Positions 38,648 to 47,518 of a DNA stretch of 64,000 nt are shown here, piece after piece. The position numbers and the translations under genes were made by a program. The first letter of the stretch is position 1. Each line of letters starts with the position of its first letter. The stretch is from VRUE01 sp963745915 (GTDB lineage Bacteria; Actinomycetota; Thermoleophilia; Solirubrobacterales; 70-9), in the NCBI GenBank assembly GCA_963745915.1, contig CAVUZA010000002.1, positions 2,232,001-2,296,000 of the forward strand, in the 5' to 3' direction. Under the pieces are notes generated by a model, which was not told the origin of the DNA, did not search any database, and saw only the letters and a program-made list of their open reading frames with translations.

Positions 38648-39531
38648 TGCAGGACCTCTTCGACGACGAGCTCTTCGAGGAGCCGGCGGCGAAGCCGCCG
38701 CGCCCGCCCCGGCAGCGCCGCCGGCCGAGCTCGCCGCGCGACGAGACGATCAAGCGGATCGTCTACGCGCTGCCCTGGGCGGCGTTCGCGATCGCGATCG
38801 TCGTCGCCGGCGACCTCGTCTTCGCCGTCGCCCTGATCGCCGTCGGCGCCCTCTGCCTGCGCGAGTACACGGCGATGACCGCCGAGCTGCACCCGATCCA
38901 GCGCGCCGCCTACCTCAGCGTCGCGGCGCTGATCCTCGCCGCCCACTTCGGCACCGCCTTCAACGTGCTGCTGGTCCTCGCCGCGTCCTTCCCGGTGCTC
39001 TTCGCCTTCGGCGCCGAGCGCCAGCGCCAGGGCCAGTTCACCGTCTCGATGGGGGTCACCCTGCTCGGCGTCTTCTGGATCGGCATCCCGCTCGTCCACG
39101 CCGTCCTGCTCCGCGACCTGCCCGACCACGGCGCGGCGCTGCTGATCGACGTCCTGGTCGGGACCTTCGCCGCCGACACCGGCGCCTACGCGATCGGGCG
39201 CATGTTCGGCGCCCACAAGTTCGCCCCCAACCTCTCGCCCAACAAGACGCTCGAGGGGCTGCTCGGCGGCTTCCTGATCGGCACCATGGCCTTCTGGTTC
39301 GCCGGCCTCTACCAGGACTGGCTCTCCGGCGTGGACGCGCTGATCATCGGCGCCGCCGTCGCCGCGATCGCCCCCGTCGGCGACCTCTTCGCCTCGATGC
39401 TGAAGCGCGACCTGGGCCGCAAGGACACCGGCACCCTGGTCGGCCCCCACGGCGGCATCCTCGACCGCCTCGACGCCGTCCTCTTCACCGTCGTCGTCGG
39501 CTACTACCTCGCCGTCCAACTCGTCTACTGA
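38647..39531 (+). CDS. cdsA: Phosphatidate cytidylyltransferase
   Basis: A 294-aa polytopic membrane enzyme making CDP-diacylglycerol. The N-terminus is about 30 hydrophilic residues, then seven or eight hydrophobic segments. The C-terminal signature SMLKRDLGRKDTGTLVGPHGG then ILDRLDAVL is present; the usual PGHGG reads GPHGG. Start chosen as ATG 38647, coupled to the uppS stop. Confidence 0.94.
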
Positions 39532-39534
39532 GCC

Positions 39535-39540
39535 TATGCT
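39535..39540 (+). promoter_or_regulatory. Possible -10 box of dxr
   Basis: TATGCT ends 6 nt before the dxr ATG, overlapping nothing else. It would give an internal leaderless start within the superoperon. Confidence 0.35.
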
Positions 39541-39546
39541 TCAGCC

Positions 39547-40692
39547 ATGAGAAAGGTCCTGGTATTGGGCTCCACCGGGTCGATCGGGACGCAGGCGCTG
39601 GAGATCGTCGCTGCGTCGGGTGAGCTCGAGGTCGTCGGGCTCGCCGCCGGGTCGAGCTGGGAGCGGGTGCTGGCGCAGGCGGCCGAGCACGGCGTCGGGC
39701 GGGTCGCCTTCGCCGAGGAGGGCGCGGCGCGGGCGGCGCGCGGTGCCTGGGACGGCGAGGTGCTGGCCGGCGAGGAGGGCATCCGCGAGCTGATCGTCAC
39801 CGCCGGCGCCGACCTGGTGCTGAACGGGATCGTCGGCGCCGCCGGCCTGGGCCCGACGATCGTCGCCCTCGGCGAGGGGATCGACGTCGCCCTCGCCAAC
39901 AAGGAGAGCCTGGTGATCGGCGGCGAGCTGACGATGGCCCTGGCCGAGGCGACCGGGGCGCGGCTGCTGCCGGTCGACTCCGAGCACTCGGCCCTCTTCC
40001 AGCTGATCGGCGCCGAGCCGCCGGGCACGGTCGAGCGGCTGGTGCTGACCGCCTCCGGCGGCCCCTTCCGCGGCCGCACCGAGCTGGCCGGGGTCAGCGT
40101 CGAGGAGGCCCTCGCCCACCCGACCTGGGAGATGGGCGGCCGGATCACGATCGACTCGGCGACGCTGATGAACAAGGGCTTCGAGGCGATCGAGGCGCAC
40201 CACCTGTTCGGGGTCGGCTTCGAGCGGATCGAGGTCGTCGTCCACCCGCAGTCGATCGTCCACTCGCTGATCGACCTCAACGACGGCGCCACCCTGGCCC
40301 ACCTCGGCTACCCCGACATGCGGGTGCCGATCTCCTACGCCCTGCACCACCCCGAACGGGCCGACGTCGAGGTGCCGCGGCTCGACCTGGCCAGCGTCGG
40401 CGCGCTCGAGTTCGAGCCGCCCGACCTCGAGACCTTCGCCTGCCTGCGCCTGGCGCTGGAGGCCGGCAGGGCGGGGGGGACCGCGCCCTGCACGCTCAAC
40501 GCCGCCGACGAGGTCGCCGTCGCCGCCTTCCTCGAGGGCCGGATCGGCTTCGCCGCGATCCCGGCCGCGATCGAGGCCGTGCTGGCGGCGATGCCGGCGC
40601 TGCAGCCGACCCACTTCGAGGACCTCTTCGCGGTCGACGCCGAGGCCCGGCGCCGCACCGAAGAGGAGGTCGGGGGGTTGGCGAGGGTATGA
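39547..40692 (+). CDS. dxr: 1-deoxy-D-xylulose 5-phosphate reductoisomerase
   Basis: A 381-aa NADPH enzyme of the MEP isoprenoid pathway. The NADPH fold is VLVLGSTGSIGTQALEIV. The metal/substrate motifs are LANKESLVIGGEL, VDSEHSALFQLI, LTASGGPFRGR and MNKGFEAIEAHHLFG. The target isoprenoids feed uppS upstream. ispG lies two genes downstream, so the operon joins lipid, wall and isoprenoid supply. Confidence 0.97.
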   Translation: MRKVLVLGSTGSIGTQALEIVAASGELEVVGLAAGSSWERVLAQAAEHGVGRVAFAEEGAARAARGAWDGEVLAGEEGIRELIVTAGADLVLNGIVGAAGLGPTIVALGEGIDVALANKESLVIGGELTMALAEATGARLLPVDSEHSALFQLIGAEPPGTVERLVLTASGGPFRGRTELAGVSVEEALAHPTWEMGGRITIDSATLMNKGFEAIEAHHLFGVGFERIEVVVHPQSIVHSLIDLNDGATLAHLGYPDMRVPISYALHHPERADVEVPRLDLASVGALEFEPPDLETFACLRLALEAGRAGGTAPCTLNAADEVAVAAFLEGRIGFAAIPAAIEAVLAAMPALQPTHFEDLFAVDAEARRRTEEEVGGLARV

Positions 40693-41780
40693 ACTGGGTG
40701 CTGATCTTCCTCGGCTTCTCGGCGCTGATCATGCTGCACGAGGCCGGCCACTTCTTCGCCGCCAAGGCCTGCGGGATGCGGGTCGAGCGCTTCTTCCTCT
40801 TCTTCGGGCCGACGATCTGGTCGGTCAAGCGCGGCGAGACCGAGTACGGGATCAAAGCGATCCCGCTCGGCGGCTACGTGAAGATCAGCGGCATGAACCC
40901 GGAGGAGGAGATCCCCGCCGAGGTCGAGCCGCGCGCCTACTACCGCCAGCCGGTCTGGAAGCGGATCGTGACGATCGCCGCCGGCCCCGCGGTCAACATC
41001 GTCCTCGCCTTCCTCATCCTCTACGTCCTCGCCTTCGGCGTGAACCAGCCGACGCAGACGGTCGAACGGGTGCTGCCCGACACGCCGGCGGCGGCGACGC
41101 AGCTGGCGCCGGGCGACCGCATCGTCGCCGTCGACGGCCGCAGCTTCCGCGGGCTCGGCGGCGAAGAGCTGCTCGAACGTTTCCGCGACCGGATCGCCTC
41201 GCACCGCTGCGCCGGCAGGCAGGTCGACGGCTGCCGGGCGGCGACGCCGGCCGTGCTGACCGTGCGCCACGACGGCGAGCTGCAGCGGATCGTCGTGCGG
41301 CCCGAGTACGACGCCGAAGCCGAACGCGCCCTGGTCGGCTTCGGCTACGGGGTCGAGCCGGCGAACCTCGGCGCCGGCGGGGCGGCGACCTGGGCCGCCG
41401 ACAAGATGTGGCTGGTCGCCAGCCGCACGGTCACCGTCTTCGCCCGCCTCTTCGAAGAGGACAAACGCAAGGAAGTCTCGGGCGTGGTCGGGGTCAGCGC
41501 CGTCGCCAACGAAACGATCGACGTCAGCACCCAGCAGTCCTTCCTGCTGCTCGCCCTGGTCAGCCTCTCGCTCGGCCTGATCAACCTCTTCCCCTTCCTG
41601 CCGCTCGACGGCGGCCACATCTTCTGGGCCGTGGTCGAGAAGTTCCGCGGCCGGCCGGTGCCGCTGCGCACGATGGAGAAGGCCGGGGCGCTCGGCTTCG
41701 TCCTGGTGATCATGCTCTTCGTCCTCGGCCTCAGCAACGACATCGGCCGCCTCACCGGCGAAGGCTTCGGCGTCCGCTGA
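40689..41780 (+). CDS. rseP: Site-2 (RIP) zinc metalloprotease RseP
   Basis: A 363-aa membrane protease cutting anti-sigma factors and signal peptides in the membrane. HExxH is in IMLHEAGHFFAAKACG near residues 18-22. A PDZ domain follows the second membrane segment (VERVLPDTPAAATQLAPGD). The third metal ligand is in FPFLPLDGGHIFW. Start overlaps the dxr stop. The 3' half favours GAA codons. A 53-bp palindrome follows 9 bp after the stop. Confidence 0.95.
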   Translation: MNWVLIFLGFSALIMLHEAGHFFAAKACGMRVERFFLFFGPTIWSVKRGETEYGIKAIPLGGYVKISGMNPEEEIPAEVEPRAYYRQPVWKRIVTIAAGPAVNIVLAFLILYVLAFGVNQPTQTVERVLPDTPAAATQLAPGDRIVAVDGRSFRGLGGEELLERFRDRIASHRCAGRQVDGCRAATPAVLTVRHDGELQRIVVRPEYDAEAERALVGFGYGVEPANLGAGGAATWAADKMWLVASRTVTVFARLFEEDKRKEVSGVVGVSAVANETIDVSTQQSFLLLALVSLSLGLINLFPFLPLDGGHIFWAVVEKFRGRPVPLRTMEKAGALGFVLVIMLFVLGLSNDIGRLTGEGFGVR

Positions 41781-41789
41781 CCCAACCAC

Positions 41790-41842
41790 CCGAACTGCAT
41801 CAAATTCCAGCTCTGGCAGAGCTGGAATTTGATGCAGTTCGG
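41790..41842. repeat. 53-bp perfect palindrome, family 1 copy B
   Basis: The 24-nt arms (41790-41813, 41819-41842) are the same sequence as those at 5860-5912; only the 5-nt loop differs (TGGCA here, TGCCG there). It lies between rseP and ispG, directly before the ispG -10 box, the same context as copy A. Confidence 0.9.
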
Positions 41843-41869
41843 GGGAGGAGGGGTCGGTAGGCTGCCGAT

Positions 41870-43126
41870 ATGGCTTCCAAGCGGCAGATATTCGTCGGTG
41901 GCGTCCCGGTGGGCGGGGGGGCGCCGGTCGTCGTGCAGACGATGACCAAGACCGAGACCGCCAACCTGGCGGCGACCATGGAGCAGATCGGCAAGGTCGC
42001 CGAGGCCGGCGCCGACCTGGTCCGCTGCGCGGTGCCGCGCGACGAGGACGCCGAGGCGCTGAAGACGATCGTGCGCGACTCGCCGATCCCGGTGATCGCC
42101 GACATCCACTTCAACCACACCCTGGCGCTGAAGGCGATCGACGCCGGCGCCCACTGCATCCGGCTCAACCCCGGCAACATCGGCGGCCGCGAGAAGGTCG
42201 CCGAGGTCGCCGAGCGGGCCAACGCCGCCGGCGTGCCGATGCGGATCGGGGTCAACTCCGGCTCGCTGCCCAAGCACCTGCACGCGCTCGAGCGCGAAGC
42301 GCCGGTCGAGGCCCTGGTCGCCGCCGCGGTCGAGTTCGTCGAGCTGATGGAGTCGCTCGACTTCGAGCGCTTCAAGGTCTCGATCAAGTCGACCAACGTG
42401 CCCAACACGATCGCCGCCAACCGGCTGCTCTCCGAGAAGATCCCCTACCCGCTGCACCTCGGCATCACCGAGGCCGGGACCAAGTGGTCGGGCTCGCTCA
42501 AGTCGGCGGTCGGGCTGGGCACGCTGCTCGCCGACGGGATCGGCGACACGATCCGGATCAGCCTCTCGACCTTCCACGCCGAGGAGGAGGTCAAGGTCGC
42601 CTGGGAGATCCTCAAGGCGCTGCAGCTGCGCGAGCGCGGCCCGGTGCTGATCGCCTGCCCGACCTGCGGCCGCCTGCAGTTCGACATGGACTCGGTCGTG
42701 GCCGAGATCGAGCAGCGGCTCGAGGGCTACGCCGAGCCGGTCGAGGTCGCCGTGCTGGGTTGCGCGGTGAACGGGATCGGCGAGGCCAGCCACGCCGACT
42801 TCGGCATCGCCGGGGCCAAGAACGAGGGCCTGATCTTCGCCGGCGGCAAGCCGCTGCGCAAGGTGCCGCAGGCCGAGCTGGTCGACACCCTCTTCCGCGA
42901 GATCGACAAGTCGCTGGAGCGCGGCGGCGAGGTCGAGTTCGACGAGGCCGAGTCGCGCGAGGGCGCCGAGTGGGTGGCGCGGATCGAGGAGGAGAACGCC
43001 GGCGACCTGACCCCGGAGAAGATCGCCGCCCTGGAGCACGAAGCCGCGGCGAAGGGCGAGTCGGACAAGGTCCTGCTCGACGAGGAGGCATCGCCCACCG
43101 CCGGACGGCGCTTCACGCGGGCCTAA
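41870..43126 (+). CDS. ispG: 4-hydroxy-3-methylbut-2-en-1-yl diphosphate synthase
   Basis: A 418-aa [4Fe-4S] enzyme, the penultimate MEP-pathway step. The TIM-barrel start is FVGGVPVGGGAPVVVQTMTKTET, then ADLVRCAVP and ADIHFNHTLALKAID. Cluster cysteines lie in IACPTCGRLQ and VLGCAVNGIGEASHADFGIAG. A 40-residue C-terminal extension is charged and not conserved. TAGGCT ends 6 nt before the ATG, so transcription may restart here. Confidence 0.96.
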   Translation: MASKRQIFVGGVPVGGGAPVVVQTMTKTETANLAATMEQIGKVAEAGADLVRCAVPRDEDAEALKTIVRDSPIPVIADIHFNHTLALKAIDAGAHCIRLNPGNIGGREKVAEVAERANAAGVPMRIGVNSGSLPKHLHALEREAPVEALVAAAVEFVELMESLDFERFKVSIKSTNVPNTIAANRLLSEKIPYPLHLGITEAGTKWSGSLKSAVGLGTLLADGIGDTIRISLSTFHAEEEVKVAWEILKALQLRERGPVLIACPTCGRLQFDMDSVVAEIEQRLEGYAEPVEVAVLGCAVNGIGEASHADFGIAGAKNEGLIFAGGKPLRKVPQAELVDTLFREIDKSLERGGEVEFDEAESREGAEWVARIEEENAGDLTPEKIAALEHEAAAKGESDKVLLDEEASPTAGRRFTRA

Positions 43127-43139
43127 TAGGTTTCCCCGC

Positions 43140-44828
43140 GTGACCCGGCTCAGCCAGAGCTTCATCCCGACCCTGAAGGACGCCCCGGCCGACGCCGAGG
43201 CGATCTCCCACAAGCTGATGGTGCGGGCCGGGCTGATCCGCCAGGTCGGCGCCGGGCTCTGGTCCTACCTGCCGGCCGGCTGGCGGGTGCACCGCAAGGT
43301 CGAAGCGATCCTGCGCGAGGAGATGGAGGCGATCGGCTGCCAGGAGATGCTGATGCCGGTGCTGCAGCCTGCCGAGGCCTGGCAGAAGACCGGCCGCTAC
43401 GCGATCGAGGAGCTGTTCAAGCTCGAGGACCGCAAGGGCGCGCCGATGGTGCTGGCGATGACCCACGAGGAGTGCGTCACCGGCCACGTCGCCCGCGAGG
43501 TGCGCTCCTACCGCGACCTGCCGCTGATGCTGTTCCACATGCAGACCAAGGAGCGCGACGAGCCGCGGCCCCGCGCCGGCGTCCTGCGCACCCGCGAGTT
43601 CACGATGAAGGACGCCTACTCCTTCGACCGCGACGAGGAGGGCCTGGCGCGCTCCTACGAGGCCCAGAGCGGCGCCTACGAGCGGATCTTCGACCGCTGC
43701 GGCCTGCGCTGGTACCGGGTCGAGTCCGACGTCGGGATGATGGGCGGCTCCGGCGCCCACGAGTACATGGCCCCCTGCGCGGCGGGCGAGAACGAGGTGG
43801 CGCTGGCGCCGGGCTACGCGGCCAACGTCGAGGTCGCCGCCGCCGAGCCGCGCCCGGTCGAGCTGCCGCCGCCGCTGGCGGCGCCGGAGCAGGTCGCGAC
43901 CCCCGGCCTGACCAAGATCGATGAGGTCTCCTCGGCGCTCGGCCTGCCGCCGGGGGCGCTGATCAAGGCGATGCCGATCGTGGTCGAGGGCCGCGGCCTG
44001 GTCCTCGTCCTGCTGCGCGGCGACCACCGGCTCAACGAGATCAAGCTGCGCAACGGGATGGGCACCGACTTCCGCCAGGCGAGCGCCGAGGAGATCGAGG
44101 CCGAGCTCGGCCCGCCCGGCTTCATCGGCCCGGTCGGCGCCGAGCTGCCGATGATCCGCGACGCGGCGCTGAGCGGCGACTCCTACGTCTGCGGCGCCAA
44201 CCGGCCCGACGCCCACCTGCGCGGCGTCGACCCGAGCCGCGACTTCGAGGCCTACGAGATGGACGTGCGCACGGTCGAGGCCGGCGACACCGCGCCCGGC
44301 GGCGGCACGATCGAGATCGAGCCGGCGATCGAGGTCGGCAACATCTTCAAGCTCGGCAGCCGCTACTCCGAGCCGCTGGGCGCCACCTTCCTCGACGAGA
44401 GCGGCGCCGAACGGCCGATCGCGATGGGCAGCTACGGGATCGGCCCGGCGCGGATCCTCGCCGCCGCGATCGAGCAGGGCGCCGACGAGCGCGGCATCGT
44501 CTGGCCGCCGGCGCTCGCTCCCTGGCAGGCGCACCTGGTCTCGCTGGCCAAGGCCGGCGAGGAGGAGCGCGCCGCCGCCGACCGGCTCTACGAGGAGCTG
44601 CGCGGCGAGGGACTCGAGGTGCTCTACGACGAGCGCGACGCCGGCCCGGGCGAGAAGCTGACCGACGCCGAGCTGCTCGGCTGCCCGCTGCGGGTGGTCG
44701 CCGGCCGCCGCGGCCTCGCCGCCGGCATCGTCGAGGCCAGCGAGCGGGCCAGCGGCGCCGAGCACGAGCTGCCGGTCGCCGAGGCGGCCGCCCGCGCCGC
44801 CCAGCTGCTCGGCCGCATCGATGGCTGA
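43140..44828 (+). CDS. proS: Prolyl-tRNA synthetase (bacterial type with editing domain)
   Basis: A 562-aa class II synthetase. Motif 1 region LIRQVGAGLWSYLPAGWRVHRK; motif 2 LPLMLFHMQTKERDEPRPRAG then LRTREFTMKDAYSFD; an editing (INS) domain between motifs 2 and 3; motif 3 MGSYGIGPARILAAAIEQ; and a C-terminal anticodon domain. GTG start gives MTRLSQSFIPTLKD. It overlaps the following gene by eight bases. Confidence 0.97.
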   Translation: MTRLSQSFIPTLKDAPADAEAISHKLMVRAGLIRQVGAGLWSYLPAGWRVHRKVEAILREEMEAIGCQEMLMPVLQPAEAWQKTGRYAIEELFKLEDRKGAPMVLAMTHEECVTGHVAREVRSYRDLPLMLFHMQTKERDEPRPRAGVLRTREFTMKDAYSFDRDEEGLARSYEAQSGAYERIFDRCGLRWYRVESDVGMMGGSGAHEYMAPCAAGENEVALAPGYAANVEVAAAEPRPVELPPPLAAPEQVATPGLTKIDEVSSALGLPPGALIKAMPIVVEGRGLVLVLLRGDHRLNEIKLRNGMGTDFRQASAEEIEAELGPPGFIGPVGAELPMIRDAALSGDSYVCGANRPDAHLRGVDPSRDFEAYEMDVRTVEAGDTAPGGGTIEIEPAIEVGNIFKLGSRYSEPLGATFLDESGAERPIAMGSYGIGPARILAAAIEQGADERGIVWPPALAPWQAHLVSLAKAGEEERAAADRLYEELRGEGLEVLYDERDAGPGEKLTDAELLGCPLRVVAGRRGLAAGIVEASERASGAEHELPVAEAAARAAQLLGRIDG

Positions 44829-45459
44829 GAGCGCTCCCTTCGGCCGCGGCCGCGTCCGCCGCCTCTTCGGCCTCGACCGCAGCGGCCCGCCGCCGCCCGA
44901 GGTGCTCGCCGGCCAGCCGCTCAACCCCTGGACCCTGCCCAACCTGGTCGGCTACCTGCGGCTGGCGGCGCTGCCGCTCTTCCTCTGGCTCGCCTTCGAA
45001 TCGGGCGACGGCCGCAGCGCCGCCGCCGCAGCCGTCTTCTGGCTGATCGCCGCCGGCGACTACCTCGACGGCTTCCTCGCCCGGGTCACCGGCCAGTACA
45101 GCCGGCTGGGCTCGATCCTCGACCCGGTCGTCGACCGGCTGACGATCCTCGCCGGCGCCGTCGTCTGCTGGCACTTCGAGCTGCTGCCGCGCTGGGCGCT
45201 GGCCCTGCTCGTCGCCCGCGAGCTGGTCATGCTCGCCCTCGGCCAGTACGCGATCCGCCACGGGGTCGAGGTGCGGGTCAACTGGCCGGGGCGGATCTCG
45301 GTCTTCCCGATCATGGGCGGCATCTTCTTCGCCCTCGTCTTCGCCGGCTGGGTGCCAGCAGCGCTGCTGGTGCTCGGCGTCGCCCTGGCGATCTTCGCCA
45401 CCGTGCTCTACGCCCGGGCGGCACTGCGCGAAGTGCAAGCCGGCGGCCAGAACGGCTGA
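44821..45459 (+). CDS. CDP-alcohol phosphatidyltransferase (PgsA-like)
   Basis: A 212-aa membrane enzyme joining CDP-diacylglycerol to an alcohol, probably glycerol 3-phosphate. The family motif D-x2-DG-x2-AR-x8-G-x3-D-x3-D is intact in GDYLDGFLARV and LGSILDPVVDRL. Five or six membrane segments. An N-terminal hydrophilic stretch of about 35 residues precedes the NLVGYLRL segment. With cdsA upstream it forms the phospholipid branch. Exact alcohol unproven. Confidence 0.85.
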   Translation: MAESAPFGRGRVRRLFGLDRSGPPPPEVLAGQPLNPWTLPNLVGYLRLAALPLFLWLAFESGDGRSAAAAAVFWLIAAGDYLDGFLARVTGQYSRLGSILDPVVDRLTILAGAVVCWHFELLPRWALALLVARELVMLALGQYAIRHGVEVRVNWPGRISVFPIMGGIFFALVFAGWVPAALLVLGVALAIFATVLYARAALREVQAGGQNG

Positions 45460-45474
45460 ACCTTCAACCTGCAG

Positions 45475-45502
45475 TTGAACCTTTGGCCCAGGCACCTATA
45501 AT
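45475..45502 (+). promoter_or_regulatory. Promoter of the rsiG-FHA-MerR unit
   Basis: TTGAAC (45475-45480) and a consensus TATAAT (45497-45502) are 16 nt apart. A near-palindrome (TTCAACCTGCAGTTGAA, 45463-45479) overlaps the -35 box and could be an operator. A 48-nt leader with AAGGAG follows. Confidence 0.65.
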
Positions 45503-45550
45503 CGCCTCAAGGCGGCCGCGGCAGGCCCTCACCAGCGAAGAAGGAGCGAG

Positions 45551-45832
45551 ATGGAGGACACCTTTCCCGATCTCGGTTCGCTCAGCGACGAAGAGCTGAA
45601 GGACCTGATCGACAAGCTCACCGAGGAGGAGAACGAGATCTCCTACAAGCGGCGCATGCTGCACGGCAAGATCGACATCCTCCGGGCCGAGCTGGTCAAC
45701 CGGCTGCGCCAGAAGCGCGAGCACGGCGACACGCTCTTCTCCGGCGACGACGTCGCCCAGCTGACCGAGATCCTCGCCGGCAGGGCGCAGGCCCCCGAGG
45801 GCGGGGCGACCGGCGACGAGCCCGCGGCCTGA
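45551..45832 (+). CDS. RsiG-like anti-sigma factor (single c-di-GMP-binding motif)
   Basis: A 93-aa helical protein. Residues 9-60 (LGSLSDEELKDLIDKLTEEE through ILRAELVNRL) match the RsiG family, which in Streptomyces holds the sigma factor WhiG when bound to c-di-GMP. The E-x3-S-x2-R-x3-Q-x3-D signature appears once as E-NEI-S-YK-R-RML-H-GKI-D, with His for Gln. Streptomyces RsiG has two copies; a single-motif form is known from Rubrobacter and works as a homodimer. It has its own promoter and Shine-Dalgarno. The partner sigma factor is not in the window. Confidence 0.75.
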   Translation: MEDTFPDLGSLSDEELKDLIDKLTEEENEISYKRRMLHGKIDILRAELVNRLRQKREHGDTLFSGDDVAQLTEILAGRAQAPEGGATGDEPAA

Positions 45833-45842
45833 GAGGAGCCCG

Positions 45843-46322
45843 GTGGCCGTCCACTGCCCCGAATGCGGCTTCGTCAACCCCGAGGGAGCCAACTACTGCC
45901 AGAAGTGCGGCGCCTACGTCGGCGGCCCGGCCGAGGGCGGCAGCGGCGACGAACCGACGACGATGACCTACGAGGTCGACGAGACCGGCGAGATGCAGCC
46001 GGTCGACATCGACGAGACGGTCGAGCGCAGCGGCGCGGCGCTGGTGATCCGCGCCGGCGGCGGCCGCGCGGGGGAGAGCTTCGCCCTCGCCGAGGAGCGG
46101 ATCAGCATCGGCCGCAGCCCCGACGCCGGCGTCTTCCTCGACGACGTCACCGTCTCGCGCAACCACGCGCTGCTGGTCCGCCGCCGCGACGGCCTCTACA
46201 TCGACGACCTCGGCTCGCTCAACGGCACCTACGTCAACCGCCGCCGGATCGAGTCGCACCGGCTCGAGGACGGCGACGAGATCCAGGTCGGCAAGTACAA
46301 GCTGAGCTACCTGGAGCGCTGA
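45843..46322 (+). CDS. FHA-domain protein with N-terminal zinc ribbon (GarA-like)
   Basis: A 159-aa cytosolic protein. The N-terminus is a zinc ribbon (HCPECGFVNPEGANYCQKCG). A linker contains TMTYEVDETGEM, whose Thr residues resemble the phospho-Thr site of GarA. The C-terminal FHA domain has ISIGRSPDAGVFLDDVTVSRNHALL and LGSLNGTYVNRRRI. GarA controls 2-oxoglutarate enzymes after Ser/Thr kinase action. GTG start. The downstream merR gene reproduces the garA-ftsR order of other actinobacteria. Confidence 0.9.
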   Translation: MAVHCPECGFVNPEGANYCQKCGAYVGGPAEGGSGDEPTTMTYEVDETGEMQPVDIDETVERSGAALVIRAGGGRAGESFALAEERISIGRSPDAGVFLDDVTVSRNHALLVRRRDGLYIDDLGSLNGTYVNRRRIESHRLEDGDEIQVGKYKLSYLER

Positions 46323-46326
46323 GCCG

Positions 46327-47070
46327 ATGGCCGTCTCCGAGCAGCAGGCACGCCAGCGCGACTCGCGCCCGCGCAAGGCGCTGACGATCGGCGCTGTCTG
46401 CAAGATCCTGCAGGCCGAGTTCGACGACGTCTCGATCTCCAAGATCCGCTACCTCGAGGACCAGAAGCTGCTGACGCCGCGGCGCACCGCCGGCGGCTAC
46501 CGCCTCTACAGCCAGTCCGACGTCGAACGGCTGCGCACGATCCTGCGCCTGCAGCGCGACGAGTTCCTGCCGCTGCGGGTGATCCGCCAGGAGCTGGCCG
46601 CCGGCGGCGACGTGGTCGCCGCCGCGGGCGGCGCCGAGAAGCGGCCCTCGGGCGGCGCCGTGCGGCGGGCGATCCTGGTCAACACCTCGCGCGCCTACCT
46701 CACCCTGGAGGAGGTGGCCGAGGAGACCGGCGCCCGCGAGGAGCTGATCGCCGAGCTGGAGAACTTCGGCATCATCCAGCCCGAGAAGCGCGAGGGCAGG
46801 ACGGTCTACGACGAGACCGACCGCGAAGTCGTGCGCGCCGCCAACGAGCTCTCGCGGGTCGGCGTCGCCGCCCGCAACCTGCGCATCTTCCGCTCCTCGG
46901 CCGACCGCGAGGCGAACCTGCTCGAGGCGCTGCTCGGCCCCTCGCTGCGCTCGCGCAACCCCGAGCGTCGCAAGGAGGCGCTGGAGAGCCTGGAGAGCCT
47001 GGCGGCGACCGTCAGCCACCTCAAGCACCTGCTGCTGGTGCGGGACCTGCGCCGCCTCGCGGGCGACTGA
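46327..47070 (+). CDS. MerR-family transcriptional regulator (FtsR-like)
   Basis: A 247-aa regulator. The winged-helix MerR domain is LTIGAVCKILQAEFDDVSIS, then KIRYLEDQKLLTPRRTAGGYRLYSQ. A second HTH-like segment (YLTLEEVAEETGAREELIAEL) and a helical C-terminus follow. Position after the FHA gene matches FtsR (Rv1828), which activates ftsZ in corynebacteria. No metal-binding cysteines are seen, so it is not a metal sensor. Confidence 0.87.
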   Translation: MAVSEQQARQRDSRPRKALTIGAVCKILQAEFDDVSISKIRYLEDQKLLTPRRTAGGYRLYSQSDVERLRTILRLQRDEFLPLRVIRQELAAGGDVVAAAGGAEKRPSGGAVRRAILVNTSRAYLTLEEVAEETGAREELIAELENFGIIQPEKREGRTVYDETDREVVRAANELSRVGVAARNLRIFRSSADREANLLEALLGPSLRSRNPERRKEALESLESLAATVSHLKHLLLVRDLRRLAGD

Positions 47071-47071
47071 C

Positions 47072-47518
47072 GTGCCGCGCGCCAGCCGCCGCCGGGCGAT
47101 CGCCGCTCCGCGCGAGCGGGTCTGGGAGCTGGTCTCCGACCCCTACAGCCTGCCGCGCTGGTGGCCGCGGACGACGCGGGTCGAGAGCGTCGAGGGCGAG
47201 GGCGAGGGCAGCGAGTGGACGAGCGTGCTCGGCACCGCCGACGGGCGCGGCGTGCGGGCCGACTTCCGCTGCGTCGAGTCGGTCGCCGGGCAGCGCCGGG
47301 CCTGGGAGCAGCGGCTCGCCGGCAGCCCTTTCGAGCGCCACCTGCGCAGCTACCGGGTCGAGGCCTCGCTGCGCGAGGCGGGCGCCGGGACCGAGGTCGA
47401 GCTCACCGCCCGCCAGTCCCTGCGCGGCCTCTCGCGGCTCGGCGGCCCGATGATGCGCAAGGGCCAGGGCGGGCTGCTGGAGGAGGCGCTGGACGGGATC
47501 GAGCGGGCGCTGACGTGA
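47072..47518 (+). CDS. SRPBCC-fold (START-like) protein
   Basis: A 148-aa polyketide-cyclase/START-type protein: SRRRAIAAPRERVWELVSDPYSLPRWWPRTTRVE is the typical opening, followed by beta strands and the long C-terminal helix (MMRKGQGGLLEEALDGIERAL). It probably binds a hydrophobic ligand. GTG start 1 bp after the MerR stop; the stop overlaps the FAD oxidase GTG. Confidence 0.8.
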   Translation: MPRASRRRAIAAPRERVWELVSDPYSLPRWWPRTTRVESVEGEGEGSEWTSVLGTADGRGVRADFRCVESVAGQRRAWEQRLAGSPFERHLRSYRVEASLREAGAGTEVELTARQSLRGLSRLGGPMMRKGQGGLLEEALDGIERALT

